DNA of 64,000 nt from Chytridium lagenaria. Its lineage: Eukaryota > Chytridiomycota > Chytridiomycetes > Chytridiales > Chytridiaceae. The notes under the pieces are model-generated. The model had not been told where the DNA came from, did no database searches, and saw nothing but the letters and a program-made list of their open reading frames with translations. Position numbers and translations under genes: made by a program. Shown here in pieces: positions 37,368-47,676 of the stretch. The DNA lies in NCBI GenBank assembly GCA_025449115.1, contig JAHLKC010000125.1, positions 57,584 through 121,583 of the forward strand. The letters are read 5' to 3'. The stretch's first letter is position 1, and the number at the start of each line of letters is the position of its first letter.

Positions 37368-40300
37368 ATGGGAAAGAAAGACGACTCAGATGACGAGCGC
37401 AGCAAGCCAGTCAAGTTCGACGGGCAAGACTTTCACATCTGGAAACGTCGGATGACCACTTACCTCAAAGACAAGGGTCTTTGGGCGATCACTGAGATAG
37501 GATTTACGCCGTACGTTAACGAGAACGCTCCAACCAAAGAAGAGAAGGATCTGCGGATCAAGGAGCAGTCGGCTAACGATCGTGCTAAGAACCGGATAGA
37601 GTCTCGAGTGACTGATTCGGTCTTACACTTGATTGGCGAGGACTTCACGGCCAAGGAAGCGTGGGAGTGCCTCGTGTCATCATTTGAGCGTAAATCCCAA
37701 CCCAACCGCAACGCTCTCACACGCAAGCTCACGCGTCTCAGAATGAAGGAGGACGCGTCTTTACGCGTATTCGTTGCAGAACTTTCGACAATGGTCAACC
37801 AACTCAAGGCAGCCGGCGAGGCTGTCTCCAACGAGCAACACATTGCTCACCTGCTCACCAAACTCCCGGAAGCTTACGACGTCGCAGTTGCCAACATTGA
37901 AACGGACGACAAAGCGGTCAAGGACTACAACCTGGTCGTTGCCAGGCTTCTCGACTGTGAAGAGAAGATCAAGGACCGCGTGGAGGCATCGGAGGAAGCG
38001 GAGGCCTTCTTCACGACAAGAGCGCGTAAGGGGAAGAAACCAGCAGGAAAGGACGCGTCGAAAGGTGGAGATAAAAGGTCAGTGACTTGTTTTAAGTGCA
38101 AGAAGATAGGACACTATGCGAACAAGTGTCGCTCTGGGAAGAAGAAGGACTCGGGGGAGTCAAGTGATGATACCTCAGAGAACGAGAGAGATGGTGGTGG
38201 TAGGAACCGTCATCGTGGGAAGTGGTGGAAGAAGCGCGCCTCGGACAAGAAGAAGTCTGCAAACACGGCGCGTGCAAGTCCAATTGCCTTTATGGCTATT
38301 GTGCGTCAGGTTGACGCGGAGGCTGGGGAAGCCTTGTCGGTTAAGCTGGAGAAGCGGGATAACCGATGGATTCTGGACTCTGGAGCCACTCACCATATGA
38401 CCTTCTCGAAGGAAGGATTGCGGGGTTACCGCGCCGCGAGCAGCCGCGTAAAAACTGCAGAGCACGGCGAAGGAATACGCGTGGAGGGAGTAGGAGATTT
38501 AACCCTCAGCATCAAGGTCGGGAAGGCCACGCAAACGATCACGCTCAAGAACGTACTCTATGTGCCGGAGCTCACGCGTAATCTCATCTCTCTGGGTGCA
38601 GCAGCGTCGCGTGGCGTTGTTTTGGAGTCATCCAGCGGCAAGTATCGCCTCAGACACGTCGGATCGAACGACGTGACGGCAGAGTTCAAGGTTGAGGACA
38701 ACCTATTTTATCTGGTGCAGCCAGACACCGCAGCAAACACCACGATGGGTGTGAAAAGCCAGTCGCTCAACAGCGCGCAGATTTGGCATCGACGGATGGG
38801 TCACATCTCGATGAAGGCGGTGAAGAAGCTTGAAAAATCGGCAACGGGTGTACGCATCACGTTGTATAACGACGACGACGACGTGCTGTGCAAGGGATGC
38901 ATTGAGGGGAAGCTTACGCGCTCCTCTCACCCGGAGAGAGTTGAGAAGGACTACAAAGTCTTGGAACGCGTTCACGTGGATTTGGCGGGACCCATGAAGC
39001 GGAAGAGCTTGGGAGGGTCGCGTTACTTCATGGTGGTTGTGGACGCGTCAACGGGTTACTGCAACACGTACATGCTCAAGGAAAAGAAGCAAGCGGTTCA
39101 GTACATCAAGCAGTACAAGAGAGAGGCCGAGGCACTCACAGGTCGACGGATTGACGCGTTGAGATACTCGGAAAGGAACCCTGAGGAGATGGAACGACTT
39201 CGAGAAAAGCCGCATCTCCTGGAGATTGTTGCAGATAACGGTGGGGAATTTAAGAACAAGCAGCTGGAGGCATGGTGCCTGGAGGAAGGCATCAAGCTCA
39301 CGTTCACCATGCCCTACACGCCTCAGCAGAACGGTGTTGCGGAAAGAATGAATCGGTCGCTCATTGAGAAGGCAAAGTGCATGCTTAGCGACGCGAGTCT
39401 TGACGACAAATTCTGGGGAGAGGCCGTTACGTGTGCCACGTACTTGTACAATCGATCTCCTCGTAAGGATGGGATTTCACCTCTGGAAGGCTTCACGGGA
39501 AGGAAGCCTAACCTGAAACGCGTTCGAATCTTCGGTTGCGCATGTTACGCGCACGTCCCAAAGGAACGACGGAAGAAGATGGAGAAGAACGCGCGCAAAT
39601 GCATTTTCTTGGGATATGAGGCAATGGGATATCGCCTTTATGACCCAGTCACGAAGAAAGTAGTGCGCAGCAAGACTGTTGTGTTTGACGAGTTGAACAC
39701 TGGAGTGTGGGAAGGACACGACGCAGACGTGTCCACCTGGAAGGTACACAGGAAGCTGCTGGACAAGGTGGGAAGCGATTCAGGGAGTTGGGGGAGCGAT
39801 GAAGACTCCGAGGATTCCGAAGATGAGTCATTGAGCTCTGAGGATGATGGAGATAACGCGTCACAGGTCAGTGAAGACAGCGAAGCGTTGGAGGATGATG
39901 TCGAGGATGCTCAGGAAGAGAACGACGCGTCAGAAGAGTTCGAAGACGCGCCAACTTCGCCAAGAAGGACTCCTCAACGCGCTACACGCAGCATTTCACG
40001 TCTCCCGGTACCAGCAACACCACCAGCAGAGGAAGGCACTCGTCGCTATTCCCTGAGAGAGAGGAGGCCAGCAAACGCAGAATGGTTTAAGGCTCAAGCT
40101 CCAGGAAAGCAAGCTCCTGCTCCACGTAATCCTGCAGCACACACCGTTACCGTGATGAGTGACGAGGACGTGACAGATCCAGCAACCGTTGAGGACGCGT
40201 TGGGACGTGTCGATTCAGAAGAATGGTTGAAGGCGCTTCAGGAGGAGTACCAGTCGTTGCTGGAGCATCAGACATGGCGTCTGGTGCCTCGACCAAAGGG

Positions 40301-40442
40301 CAAGCACATCATCAAGAGTGGATGGGTGCTCCGTTACAAGCGAAAGGAAAAGGCTCCGTGGAAAGAAGAAAAGCTCGATTCGTTGCGAAGGGATATTCGC
40401 AGAAAGAAGGCGTGGACTACTTGGAGACTTACGCGCCAGTGA
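37368..40442 (+). CDS. Copia Gag-protease-integrase polyprotein (element A)
   Basis: A 1024-residue open frame starting MGKKDDSDDERSKPVKFDGQ. Gag occupies about residues 1-230 and contains IWKRRMTTYLKDKGLW and the LTRLRMKEDASLRVFV helix. The zinc knuckle CFKCKKIGHYANKC (CX2CX4HX4C) is near 241. The aspartic protease motif WILDSGATHHM is near 334. A GAG-pre-integrase HRRMGHIS block lies near 473. Integrase catalytic residues are in VHVDLAGP, DNGGEF and QNGVAERMN (about 535-655), followed by the copia-specific C-terminal domain. An acidic Ser/Asp/Glu linker precedes the first RT residues (HQTWRLVPRPKGKHII). The frame is lost near 40352, where element C has one more base, so RT is read out of frame after KRKEKAP. 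Codons are strikingly rich in GACGCGTC. Confidence 0.92.
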   Translation: MGKKDDSDDERSKPVKFDGQDFHIWKRRMTTYLKDKGLWAITEIGFTPYVNENAPTKEEKDLRIKEQSANDRAKNRIESRVTDSVLHLIGEDFTAKEAWECLVSSFERKSQPNRNALTRKLTRLRMKEDASLRVFVAELSTMVNQLKAAGEAVSNEQHIAHLLTKLPEAYDVAVANIETDDKAVKDYNLVVARLLDCEEKIKDRVEASEEAEAFFTTRARKGKKPAGKDASKGGDKRSVTCFKCKKIGHYANKCRSGKKKDSGESSDDTSENERDGGGRNRHRGKWWKKRASDKKKSANTARASPIAFMAIVRQVDAEAGEALSVKLEKRDNRWILDSGATHHMTFSKEGLRGYRAASSRVKTAEHGEGIRVEGVGDLTLSIKVGKATQTITLKNVLYVPELTRNLISLGAAASRGVVLESSSGKYRLRHVGSNDVTAEFKVEDNLFYLVQPDTAANTTMGVKSQSLNSAQIWHRRMGHISMKAVKKLEKSATGVRITLYNDDDDVLCKGCIEGKLTRSSHPERVEKDYKVLERVHVDLAGPMKRKSLGGSRYFMVVVDASTGYCNTYMLKEKKQAVQYIKQYKREAEALTGRRIDALRYSERNPEEMERLREKPHLLEIVADNGGEFKNKQLEAWCLEEGIKLTFTMPYTPQQNGVAERMNRSLIEKAKCMLSDASLDDKFWGEAVTCATYLYNRSPRKDGISPLEGFTGRKPNLKRVRIFGCACYAHVPKERRKKMEKNARKCIFLGYEAMGYRLYDPVTKKVVRSKTVVFDELNTGVWEGHDADVSTWKVHRKLLDKVGSDSGSWGSDEDSEDSEDESLSSEDDGDNASQVSEDSEALEDDVEDAQEENDASEEFEDAPTSPRRTPQRATRSISRLPVPATPPAEEGTRRYSLRERRPANAEWFKAQAPGKQAPAPRNPAAHTVTVMSDEDVTDPATVEDALGRVDSEEWLKALQEEYQSLLEHQTWRLVPRPKGKHIIKSGWVLRYKRKEKAPWKEEKLDSLRRDIRRKKAWTTWRLTRQ

Positions 40443-41771
40443 TGAAAGGGGCGACCTTTCGGACAGCACTCGCGGTGGCAGCTCACGAGGGGATGGTGTT
40501 ACGCCAATACGACGTCAAGACGGCGTTTCTCAACGGCAATCTCAAGGAGGAGATATACATCGAGCAACCAGAGGGTTTTGTGATTGTTGGGAAGGAAGAC
40601 TGGGTCTGTCTTCTCTTGAAGACCTTGTATGGTTTGAAGCAATCACCTCTTGGATGGAACGAGGTGTTGGATGAGTTTCTCATCTCAATAGGCTTCACAC
40701 GTTCGCTCTCGGATCCCTGTCTTTACTACCGACGCAACGGCGAGAGGTTATCGTTACTGTTGTCTATGTTGACGACCTAGTGCACGCGTGTCCTGATCAG
40801 GAAGAGGCAGACGCGTTTCCAAGACGATCTCAAGCGTCGCTTTACGGTCACAAGCCAGGGGGAGCCAAGATACGCGGTTGGAACCCAAGTTCGCTACAAT
40901 CAACACGAGAGGTGTTGGCGTATCAAGCAGGAGGCCTATATCATCTCGATGATGAAGAAGCTACGAGTGCCAGAAGGACATCTCAAGAAGCTTCCGCTAA
41001 GGCCTGGAACGCGTTCAGACGCGTCGAAGACAACGAGACTCCACTGGAAGAAGTGGAGGGACTAGCCTATCGAACTGTGGTCGGTTCATTGATGTACGCG
41101 ATGGTTAATTCGCGTCCCGACGTGGCATTTGCAGTTGGAATGCTGGCGCGCTACCAGGCGCGTCCTGGACACGAGCACTGGGAGTGTGCTCGTGATTTAG
41201 TCGGGTATCTACAGTTGACGCGTAGCTTGGGCATAAGCTATTCGCGTCAAGGGAACAAGTTGAAGCTTGAAGGATTCAGCGACGCGGATCTTGGGAACGA
41301 TCCGGACGAGAAGAAGTCAATCAGTGGATTCGTCATCATGCTGAATGGAGGAGCTGTGATGTGGGGTGCGCGTAAACAAGCGTCAGTAGCTGTTTCCAGC
41401 GCAGAGGCCGAGTATGTCGCGTTGAGTGAGGCATCGTCGAACTCATCTGGTTGAAGCAGCTCCTGGAGGAGATAGGATACTCCTTTGACGATCCACCAAC
41501 GCTTTGGTGTGATAACACGGCAGCAGAGGCCATTGCAAAGAACCCCATAATCAGCTCGAGGACGCGACATGTGGATCTTCGGTTCCACGCGGTTAGAGAT
41601 CGCGTTGCCAAGCGTTTGCTTCAGGTGGAGCACATTGGAACCAAGGAACAGCCTGCAGACATGCTCACGAAGGGGCTGGCGCGTAGAGACCTGGAGAGGT
41701 GTCGTGAACGCGTGGGGATGGTAGTCGTTGATGATGATGCTTCAGAGATGGGGGAACCAGAGAAGTCGTGA
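40352..41771 (+). pseudogene. Frameshifted RT and RNase H of element A
   Basis: RT and RNase H continue in shifting frames: KGYSQKEGVDYLETYAPV, YDVKTAFLNGNLKEEIYIEQ, then YVDD at 40765-40776 in another frame, then the RNase H start SDADLGNDPDEKKSISGFV, KQASVAVSSAEAEYVALSEAS, and the end LWCDNTAAEAIAKNPI...EQPADMLTKGL. Compared with element C there are single-base changes near 40352, 40755, 40818 and 41436, plus a frame return near 41010. As given it cannot encode one polymerase. Confidence 0.88.
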
Positions 41772-41783
41772 GTAAAGTTCACG

Positions 41784-41795
41784 AAAGGGGGAGAA
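41784..41795 (+). promoter_or_regulatory. Polypurine tract of element A
   Basis: AAAGGGGGAGAA directly before the 3' LTR, the expected plus-strand primer. Confidence 0.85.
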
Positions 41796-42300
41796 TGTTG
41801 GGTTTCGCTCACTTGACTCACGAGGACGCGTCAGGATCACTCGCACCATTAGTCCGCGGCGTCGGGCGCAACACTAGAGTGCTCTGGAATTTACGCGTCA
41901 TTAGAGTTGAGCGCGAACGCGCCCACTGGACTTCTCATTTACATTCTGGACTCATTTTAATTTCCCACTTTGATTTACCTTCCTTGATTGGTTTATTTTC
42001 TTTATGCCACTTTAATTATAACTCTACCTGTTTGTGATTGGATATTCCCTTCTAGCCTTTATTCCCTTTGTTCCCGTCAAGGCTCTCTGATTTGTTTATC
42101 TTTGTAGTGGAGAGTTTAACGCGTGAGTGTGCGCATCTCCGATAGGTTTACCTTTGTGTTGTCTTTCCTCTTTACTCGTTCGTTTTGTTTCAGTATTTAA
42201 AGACTCGTGTTTTGAGTTGAAATAAATCAAGAACGTTGTTCGAGCAAAAGTGCGTTTAACTTTGTTTTAATTGAGCCCCGTGAACAACAAGTATTCAACA
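41796..42300 (+). repeat. 3' LTR of element A
   Basis: 505 bp, TGTTG...CAACA. It differs from LTR1 by a one-base insertion (GATTTACC versus GTTTACC) and about four substitutions. Confidence 0.95.
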
Positions 42301-42908
42301 GGAAGAACGAGTGAACGATCCATTTGACGTCCAAAGAGAAGAGCAGAAGAGAAGAGTGTGAGTACAGCAAGAAAGAAGCAGTCAACCCAAGTCGCGAACA
42401 ACAGCATAAGAAGTTAACTAGAGAGACAAGATGACAAAAGAAAAGTAGATAAACCTGTGATGTTCGCACAGTTCCACATCTAGAAGTACCACATGGTTGG
42501 TTGGGTACCTCAAAGGCAAAGAAGGGCCTTTGGGAAGATCGTCGAGAAGGGCTGGAGGCCCTATGCTGTTGTTGACACGCCTACAAACGCCAAGAAGAAA
42601 ACTAAGTTAGAAGAAGAAGACCTGGACATGAAATCAAAAGCAAGAATCAAATCAAGAGTTCACGATATCATCCAACTGTTGATACAGGATGAGTCTACGG
42701 CAAAGGCAACTTGGGATAAGATCATTGAGACCAATGAAAGAAAGGCTCAGACAAACAGAAACGCAATCAGACGAAAACTCACGAACTAGAAGATGAAAGA
42801 AGAAGACGATTTGAAGACTTACATCGTGGAAGTCTCGTCAACTATCTAGCAACTGAAGGCTGCGGGGGAGGACACGGCAACCCCGCAACACATCTCCATC
42901 CTGTTGAC

Positions 42909-43412
42909 TGTTGAATACTTGTTGTTCACGGGGTTCAATTAAAACAAAGTTAAACGCACTTTTGCTCGAACAACGTTCTTAATTTATTTCAACTCAAAAC
43001 ACGAGTCTTTAAATACTGAAACTGAACGAACAAGTAAAGAGGAAAGACAACACAAAGGTAAACCTATCGGAGACGCGTACACTCACGCGTTAAACTCTCC
43101 ACTACAAAGATAAACAAATCAGAGAGCCTTGACGGGAACAAAGGGAATAAAGGCTAGAAGGGAATATCCAATCACAAACAGGTAGAGTTATAATTAAAGT
43201 GGCATAAAGAAAATAAACCAATCAAGGAAGGTAAATCAAAGTGGGAAATTAAAATGAGTCCAGAATGTAAATGAGAAGTCCAGTGGGCGCGTTCGCGCTC
43301 AACTCTAATGACGCGTAAATTCCAGAGCACTCTAGTGTTGCGCCCAACGCCGCGGACTAATGTGCGAGTGATCCTGACGCGTCCTCGTGAGTCAAGTGAG
43401 CGAAACCCAACA
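42909..43412 (-). mobile_element. Solo LTR of family A in B1 gag, TTGAC duplication
   Basis: 504 bp, nearly identical to the LTRs of element A but inverted. TTGAC flanks it at 42904-42908 and 43413-43417. Removing it rejoins the gag frame as ILLTTLPEAYD, matching the LLTKLPEAYD of element A. Confidence 0.95.
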
Positions 43413-44860
43413 TTGACGACCCTCCCAGAAGCATACGATATCATTATTAATCGCCTTGAGAACGACCCTCAAGAGGAGACGGACTATGCTTATGTGGTTG
43501 GAAAACTGTTAGATTACGAAACGAAAATCAAAGAGAGGAAAAAGGATATGAAGACAACGAAGGTGCCCAGGCCCATGCCGCGTGGCGCCACAACAACTAC
43601 CAACGACAAAGCGGTTGTGAAGACCGAGAATGCTACAATTGCGGAAAGAGAGGACACCTAGCAAGAGACTGCTGGAGTGCGAGAGGAAATAACGACAACA
43701 GAAACGAAAGAGATAACGAACCTCAAGCTCAACCAGCAGCAGCAAAAGAGGCCAGTTCCGTGGAAGAGGACGTGGAGGTTTCCGTGGTCAAGGAGGACGC
43801 GGAAGAGGTGTTCGAGGCCAGGGTGTTTGGAACCGAGACCTTATGCAAATGTAGCAAATCAGAACAACTGCAATCAAAACAACAACGGAGGAGGGAATCC
43901 AATAGTCTTTTGTTGCAGCAGTGCCAACCGTTAACTTGAGTGGGATGGCGAGTTGCAAGCGAGAGACACTAGATGGATGTTAGATTCAGGAGCTACTCAC
44001 CACATGACTTTTCAACGCAACATCCTGACCAACTATGGCTCCATCCAGTGCAATATCAGCACTGCGGATAGCCAGAGCGAGCTCGAATTGAGAGAGTGGG
44101 AGACTGTGAAGTGAAGATTAGAATGTGGAAGAACGTTTTCTATGTACTAACATTGGACGGAACTTGATCTCGCTTGGCATGGCAAGGAGAAAGATCTTGA
44201 CATCTTCCGAAAGACACCGGATATGACTGGAAACCAAGAAAGAACCGTTAGCACAAGCACTTGCGACGCTCACATATAGTGACAAATCAACTTATAGATT
44301 CAAAACCCAGCGTGTCCTTGGCGAAGGTTGGAAAGCCAGTGACTCCGCATCAATGGCATCTGCGGATGGGCCATTTAGGAAAGAAGGGAGTGAAGAAAAT
44401 AGTGAAGGTAGCAAAGGGAGTCAAACATAACTGATGAAGAGGACACTCAAACTCTGCGAAGGGTGTGTTGATGGAAAGATGACGCGTGCATCATTTCCTG
44501 ACAACCCGACGAATTGAAAGCTAAAGACCCACTCGAAAAGATCTACGTTGATATTGTTGGGCCTATGAAAATCGCGTCAAAATGGTGGTGCTTGCTACCT
44601 CCTCACCATCGTCAACAGTGCCACAAACTACGTGACCGTAATCTTTGCAAAAAAAAAGCGAATCAACCAAGTACATCAAAGTTTCAAGAAGAAGCAGAAA
44701 AGAAAATCAAATGAAAACTGATAGAAATAGTCGCAGATAACGGAGGAGAGTTCAACAACAAAGTGATGAAGGAGTGGTGCTGGAACATGGAATTCGACTC
44801 AACTTCACCATAATCTCCAGTAAGAAATGTTTAAGCACAAATGGAGAGGGATTATTTTTA

Positions 44861-44900
44861 ATTTATCCGCACAGATTGTCACGAAATCTTGCGGATAAAT
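44861..44900. repeat. Hairpin 1 of the insert
   Basis: ATTTATCCGCA (44861-44871) pairs with TGCGGATAAAT (44890-44900), 11 bp perfect. The stem continues with AGATT/AATCT after one bulged C, leaving a 7-nt loop. Confidence 0.9.
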
Positions 44901-44952
44901 AAGGAAAATATAGGGAGTGATATTTGGCTTGTGTCACCATCTTTTTCTCTTC

Positions 44953-44979
44953 TTGACGACCTGTTGGAACAGTCGTCAA
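44953..44979. repeat. Hairpin 2 of the insert
   Basis: TTGACGA (44953-44959) pairs with TCGTCAA (44973-44979), extended by CTGTT/AACAG after a bulged base. Confidence 0.85.
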
Positions 44980-45002
44980 AATTTGTTCCCACCCTCCATC
45001 CC

Positions 45003-45107
45003 CCTAGCACCATCCTTCTTTCCTTTTGTTTCTACTTTATTTCTTTGATTGCAAAATTATCATTGTTTGATTCACGGTGGGTTCGATCCCCGCCGGATGG
45101 TGCTAGG
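45003..45107. repeat. Long stem enclosing a tRNA T-arm-like motif
   Basis: CCTAGCACCATCC (45003-45015) and GGATGGTGCTAGG (45095-45107) are perfectly complementary over 13 bp. Just inside the right arm, GTGGG-TTCGATC-CCCGC (45077-45093) has a 5-bp stem with a 7-nt loop, matching a tRNA T-arm and pol III B box. The intervening sequence is AT-rich and not tRNA-like, so this is not a functional tRNA gene. Confidence 0.85.
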
Positions 45108-45116
45108 CTCGTCGCG

Positions 45117-45162
45117 ATTCCGCGCCAGCTGCGGGCGGTTTTACCCGCTTTTGGCGCGGAAT
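45117..45162. repeat. GC-rich hairpin 4 of the insert
   Basis: ATTCCGCGCCA (45117-45127) and TGGCGCGGAAT (45152-45162) form a perfect 11-bp stem; inside, GCGGG/CCCGC gives a second short stem. Confidence 0.9.
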
Positions 45163-47676
45163 AGCTACTTTCCATAGCTGAATCTGGATAGTATAGGAGA
45201 TACCGTATACACCACAACAGAATGGTGTAGCCGAGAGAATGAATAGAAATTTAAACAAACAGTCTAAAAGAGTGTTAAGCTCATCAAAACTTGAGACGCG
45301 TTTTTTGAGAAAGCTGTGATGGCAGCAGCTTACCTCCCCCAACCCGTACCAATGAAGAAGATGCTACACCGCTTGAAAAGTTCGCCGGAGTCAAGCCAGA
45401 CTTGTTGAGGTTGAGGGGTGGGGATGCTTAGCACTTGTTTTGATTCCCAAGCAGCAGCGGAAGAAGTGCGATTTTAACGCGCAACGCTGCGCCATCGTTG
45501 GGTATGAACCGTTGGGTTACCGCCTGTGGGATTTGGAAACAAACAAGCTAATCAGAAGCAAATCCGTTATTTTTAACGAAGGGGTGATGGCAGCTGAATC
45601 AGAGAATGGAGATTCAAAGTTTGAAGGAGAGGTTCAAGAGTGGAAAGCCGACTTGGACTTACCTGATTATTCCACAGACTTGTCAAGCTCTGGTCGAAGT
45701 GAAGCGGATACGGCAGTGGATCATGAAGAATCTGAAGAATCTGAAGATGATAAGATGATAATGTTAGTTGTCACACTTCTGATCGCGATGAATTTAAATA
45801 AGAAGATAGAGAAGAACCCCGCTCACCTACCGTACGTTGTTCTGGTGGTTGTCACTTAACTTTGTGAGGGGTGTATTGATGGGAAAATGACAAGGACATC
45901 ATTCCCTGACAAACCTGACAATTTGAAGGCCAAAAGACCCTCTCGAGAAAATCCATCGTTGGACCTATTAAAACCGCGTCAAATGGTGGCGCACGTTGCT
46001 TACTTACCATTGTCAATAGCGCAACGAACTATGTTCCCGTTTACCTGTGCAAGAAGAAGAATGAGTTGTTCAATGGCATCAAAAGTTTCAAAGAAGAAGC
46101 CAAGAAGAAAATCAAAAGGAAGCTTATTGAATTAGTGGCGGATAATGGCGGCGAATTCAACAACAAACCAATGAAAGATTGGTGTTTAGAGCATGGGATT
46201 CGACTTACCTTCACCATGCCGTACACAACGCAGCAGAACGGTGGCTGAACGATGAACAGGACTTGAACGAGAGGTCTAAAAGCATATTAAGCTCATCAAG
46301 ACTCGAAACGCAGTAAATGACGAAGATTCCGAAGATGACGAAGATGACAATGTTAGTTATCATACACCGGATCGCGAAGACCATGAATACGAGAAAAGAA
46401 GGAATCTCACTCACCTACTGCTCGTTGATCCGGTGGAAGAAGAGTTCCAAACTTCTGTGAAGACCTGGATGAACCATACGAGACATCCCTTTGAAGGTCA
46501 TCACGGAACAAGAAGAAGCCTGGAGAGTTTTGGACAGTTAGAACATCAGCAAACACCGTATCGTTGTAAGATGATGACAAATCAAAGACCTACCAAGAAG
46601 CAATGGGTAGGAAGGAGAAGGATGAGCGGAGGAAAACGATGGAGGACGAAATGAAGAATTTAGTCGAGATGGGAACATGGAGGTTGGTTCCCCAACTAAA
46701 AGGGAGAAAGATTATTAAATCAGGATGGGTGTACAAAACAAAGTGAGATGAGTTGGGAAATCTCGACAAACGCAAAGCTAGATTTGTTGCTAAAGGTTAT
46801 TTGCAAAGACAAGGAATTGATTATGACAAGACGGTCGCACTTGTCATCAAGCAAGCGACGCTGAGGGTGATGCTTGCGGTCGCTTGCCAAGAAAACATGG
46901 AGATTCGACAGTACGATGTGAAGACCGCGTTCTTGAATGGGAAATTTGAAGATCATGAGATTTATATCGAACAACCAGAAGGATTCGTCGTCGAAGTGAA
47001 TAAAGACTGGGTGTGCCTATGCATGAAGAGCCTCTACAAACTCGTACAAGCACCAATGTGTTTCAACACCGACTTGAACACGTCCACATCGACGAGGAGA
47101 AGTTTACTCGCTCTACGGCGGATCCATGTCTCTACTACAAGCGAAACGGCAAGGACCTCCTCACCTTGAAGGGAGTTTTGTCGATGATATCATAGAGGCG
47201 TCGACGAGCAAGGAAGAGTAAGACCGATCAGAAAAATGGTTCATGAGACGTTACCAAAATACAAGAGCTCCAAGTTTTCGATACGTGCTGGGGTGGCAAT
47301 GTTGTTATGATTGTGTAAAAGGGAAGATTGTGGTGTTCCAGCAGAGATACATCGAAACGATGGGTCAAAAGCTGGAATTACCGAAAACTCTTTTACACTA
47401 TACCCCAATGGACGCCGTGAAGAAACTCCTGAAGAACATGGAAGACCAGATAACGAAAACGAACGAGAAGAATCAAGGATACCGACAGTACACTGGATCC
47501 TTGATGCATGCGATGATCGGGACAAGACCTGATATTGCATTCGCACTCGGAATGAGCGCTAGATTTCAAGCGTTTTATCTTGATGCTGAGGATGCTATGC
47601 AAATAAATGAACGTTTTTATTACAACAAATTCTATAGTATCAACAGTTGGGATGTGAATTTCTTTAAAAACGCCTC

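Larger units (their letters stand above)
36842..42300 (+). mobile_element. Near-complete Ty1/copia element A
   Basis: 5459 bp with two direct LTRs (36842-37345 and 41796-42300), a primer-binding site, a long gag-protease-integrase ORF, a frameshifted RT/RNase H part and a polypurine tract. The order protease-integrase-RT-RNase H is copia-type. The two LTRs differ at about five positions, so insertion is fairly recent. The expected 5-bp target duplication is absent (TTCAT left, GGAAG right). Confidence 0.93.
44813..45200. mobile_element. Hairpin-rich 388-bp insert in B1 integrase, TA duplication
   Basis: The conserved integrase run FT-I-PYTPQQNGVAERMNR is split exactly between TTCACCATA and CCGTATACACC; removing 388 bp plus one TA restores it in frame. 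TA is present at both edges (44811-44812, 45201-45202), and the ends are weak inverted repeats (ATCTCC / GGAGA). Inside are four stem-loops in series and a tRNA T-arm-like motif. No coding capacity. It behaves like a MITE or other small structured mobile element. Confidence 0.72.
42301..47676 (+). mobile_element. Degraded copia element B1, mosaic
   Basis: A second copia family, plus strand, without intact frames. It holds a leader, gag pieces (DMKSKARIKSRVHDIIQLL; 42630-42690), a zinc knuckle CYNCGKRGHLARDC (about 43623-43670), protease WMLDSGATHHMTF (about 43975-44010), and integrase pieces to about 45855. An integrase segment then restarts (LCEGCIDGKMTRTSFPD, 45860), so two overlapping fragments are joined. 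RT (DVKTAFLNGKFEDHEIYIEQ, about 46915-46975) and RNase H (IGTRPDIAFALGMSARFQ, to 47570) follow. It is interrupted by an LTR (42909-43412) and a hairpin-rich insert (44813-45200). Confidence 0.85.

Noticed and set aside
45077..45107. Possible tRNA gene
   Set aside because: The T-arm and a pairing acceptor-like stem are present, but the sequence between them has no D-arm, A box or anticodon arm.
44813..45200. Insert as a Helitron
   Set aside because: It has a hairpin near the 3' side but no TC start between A and T and no CTRR end; the edges carry a TA duplication instead.
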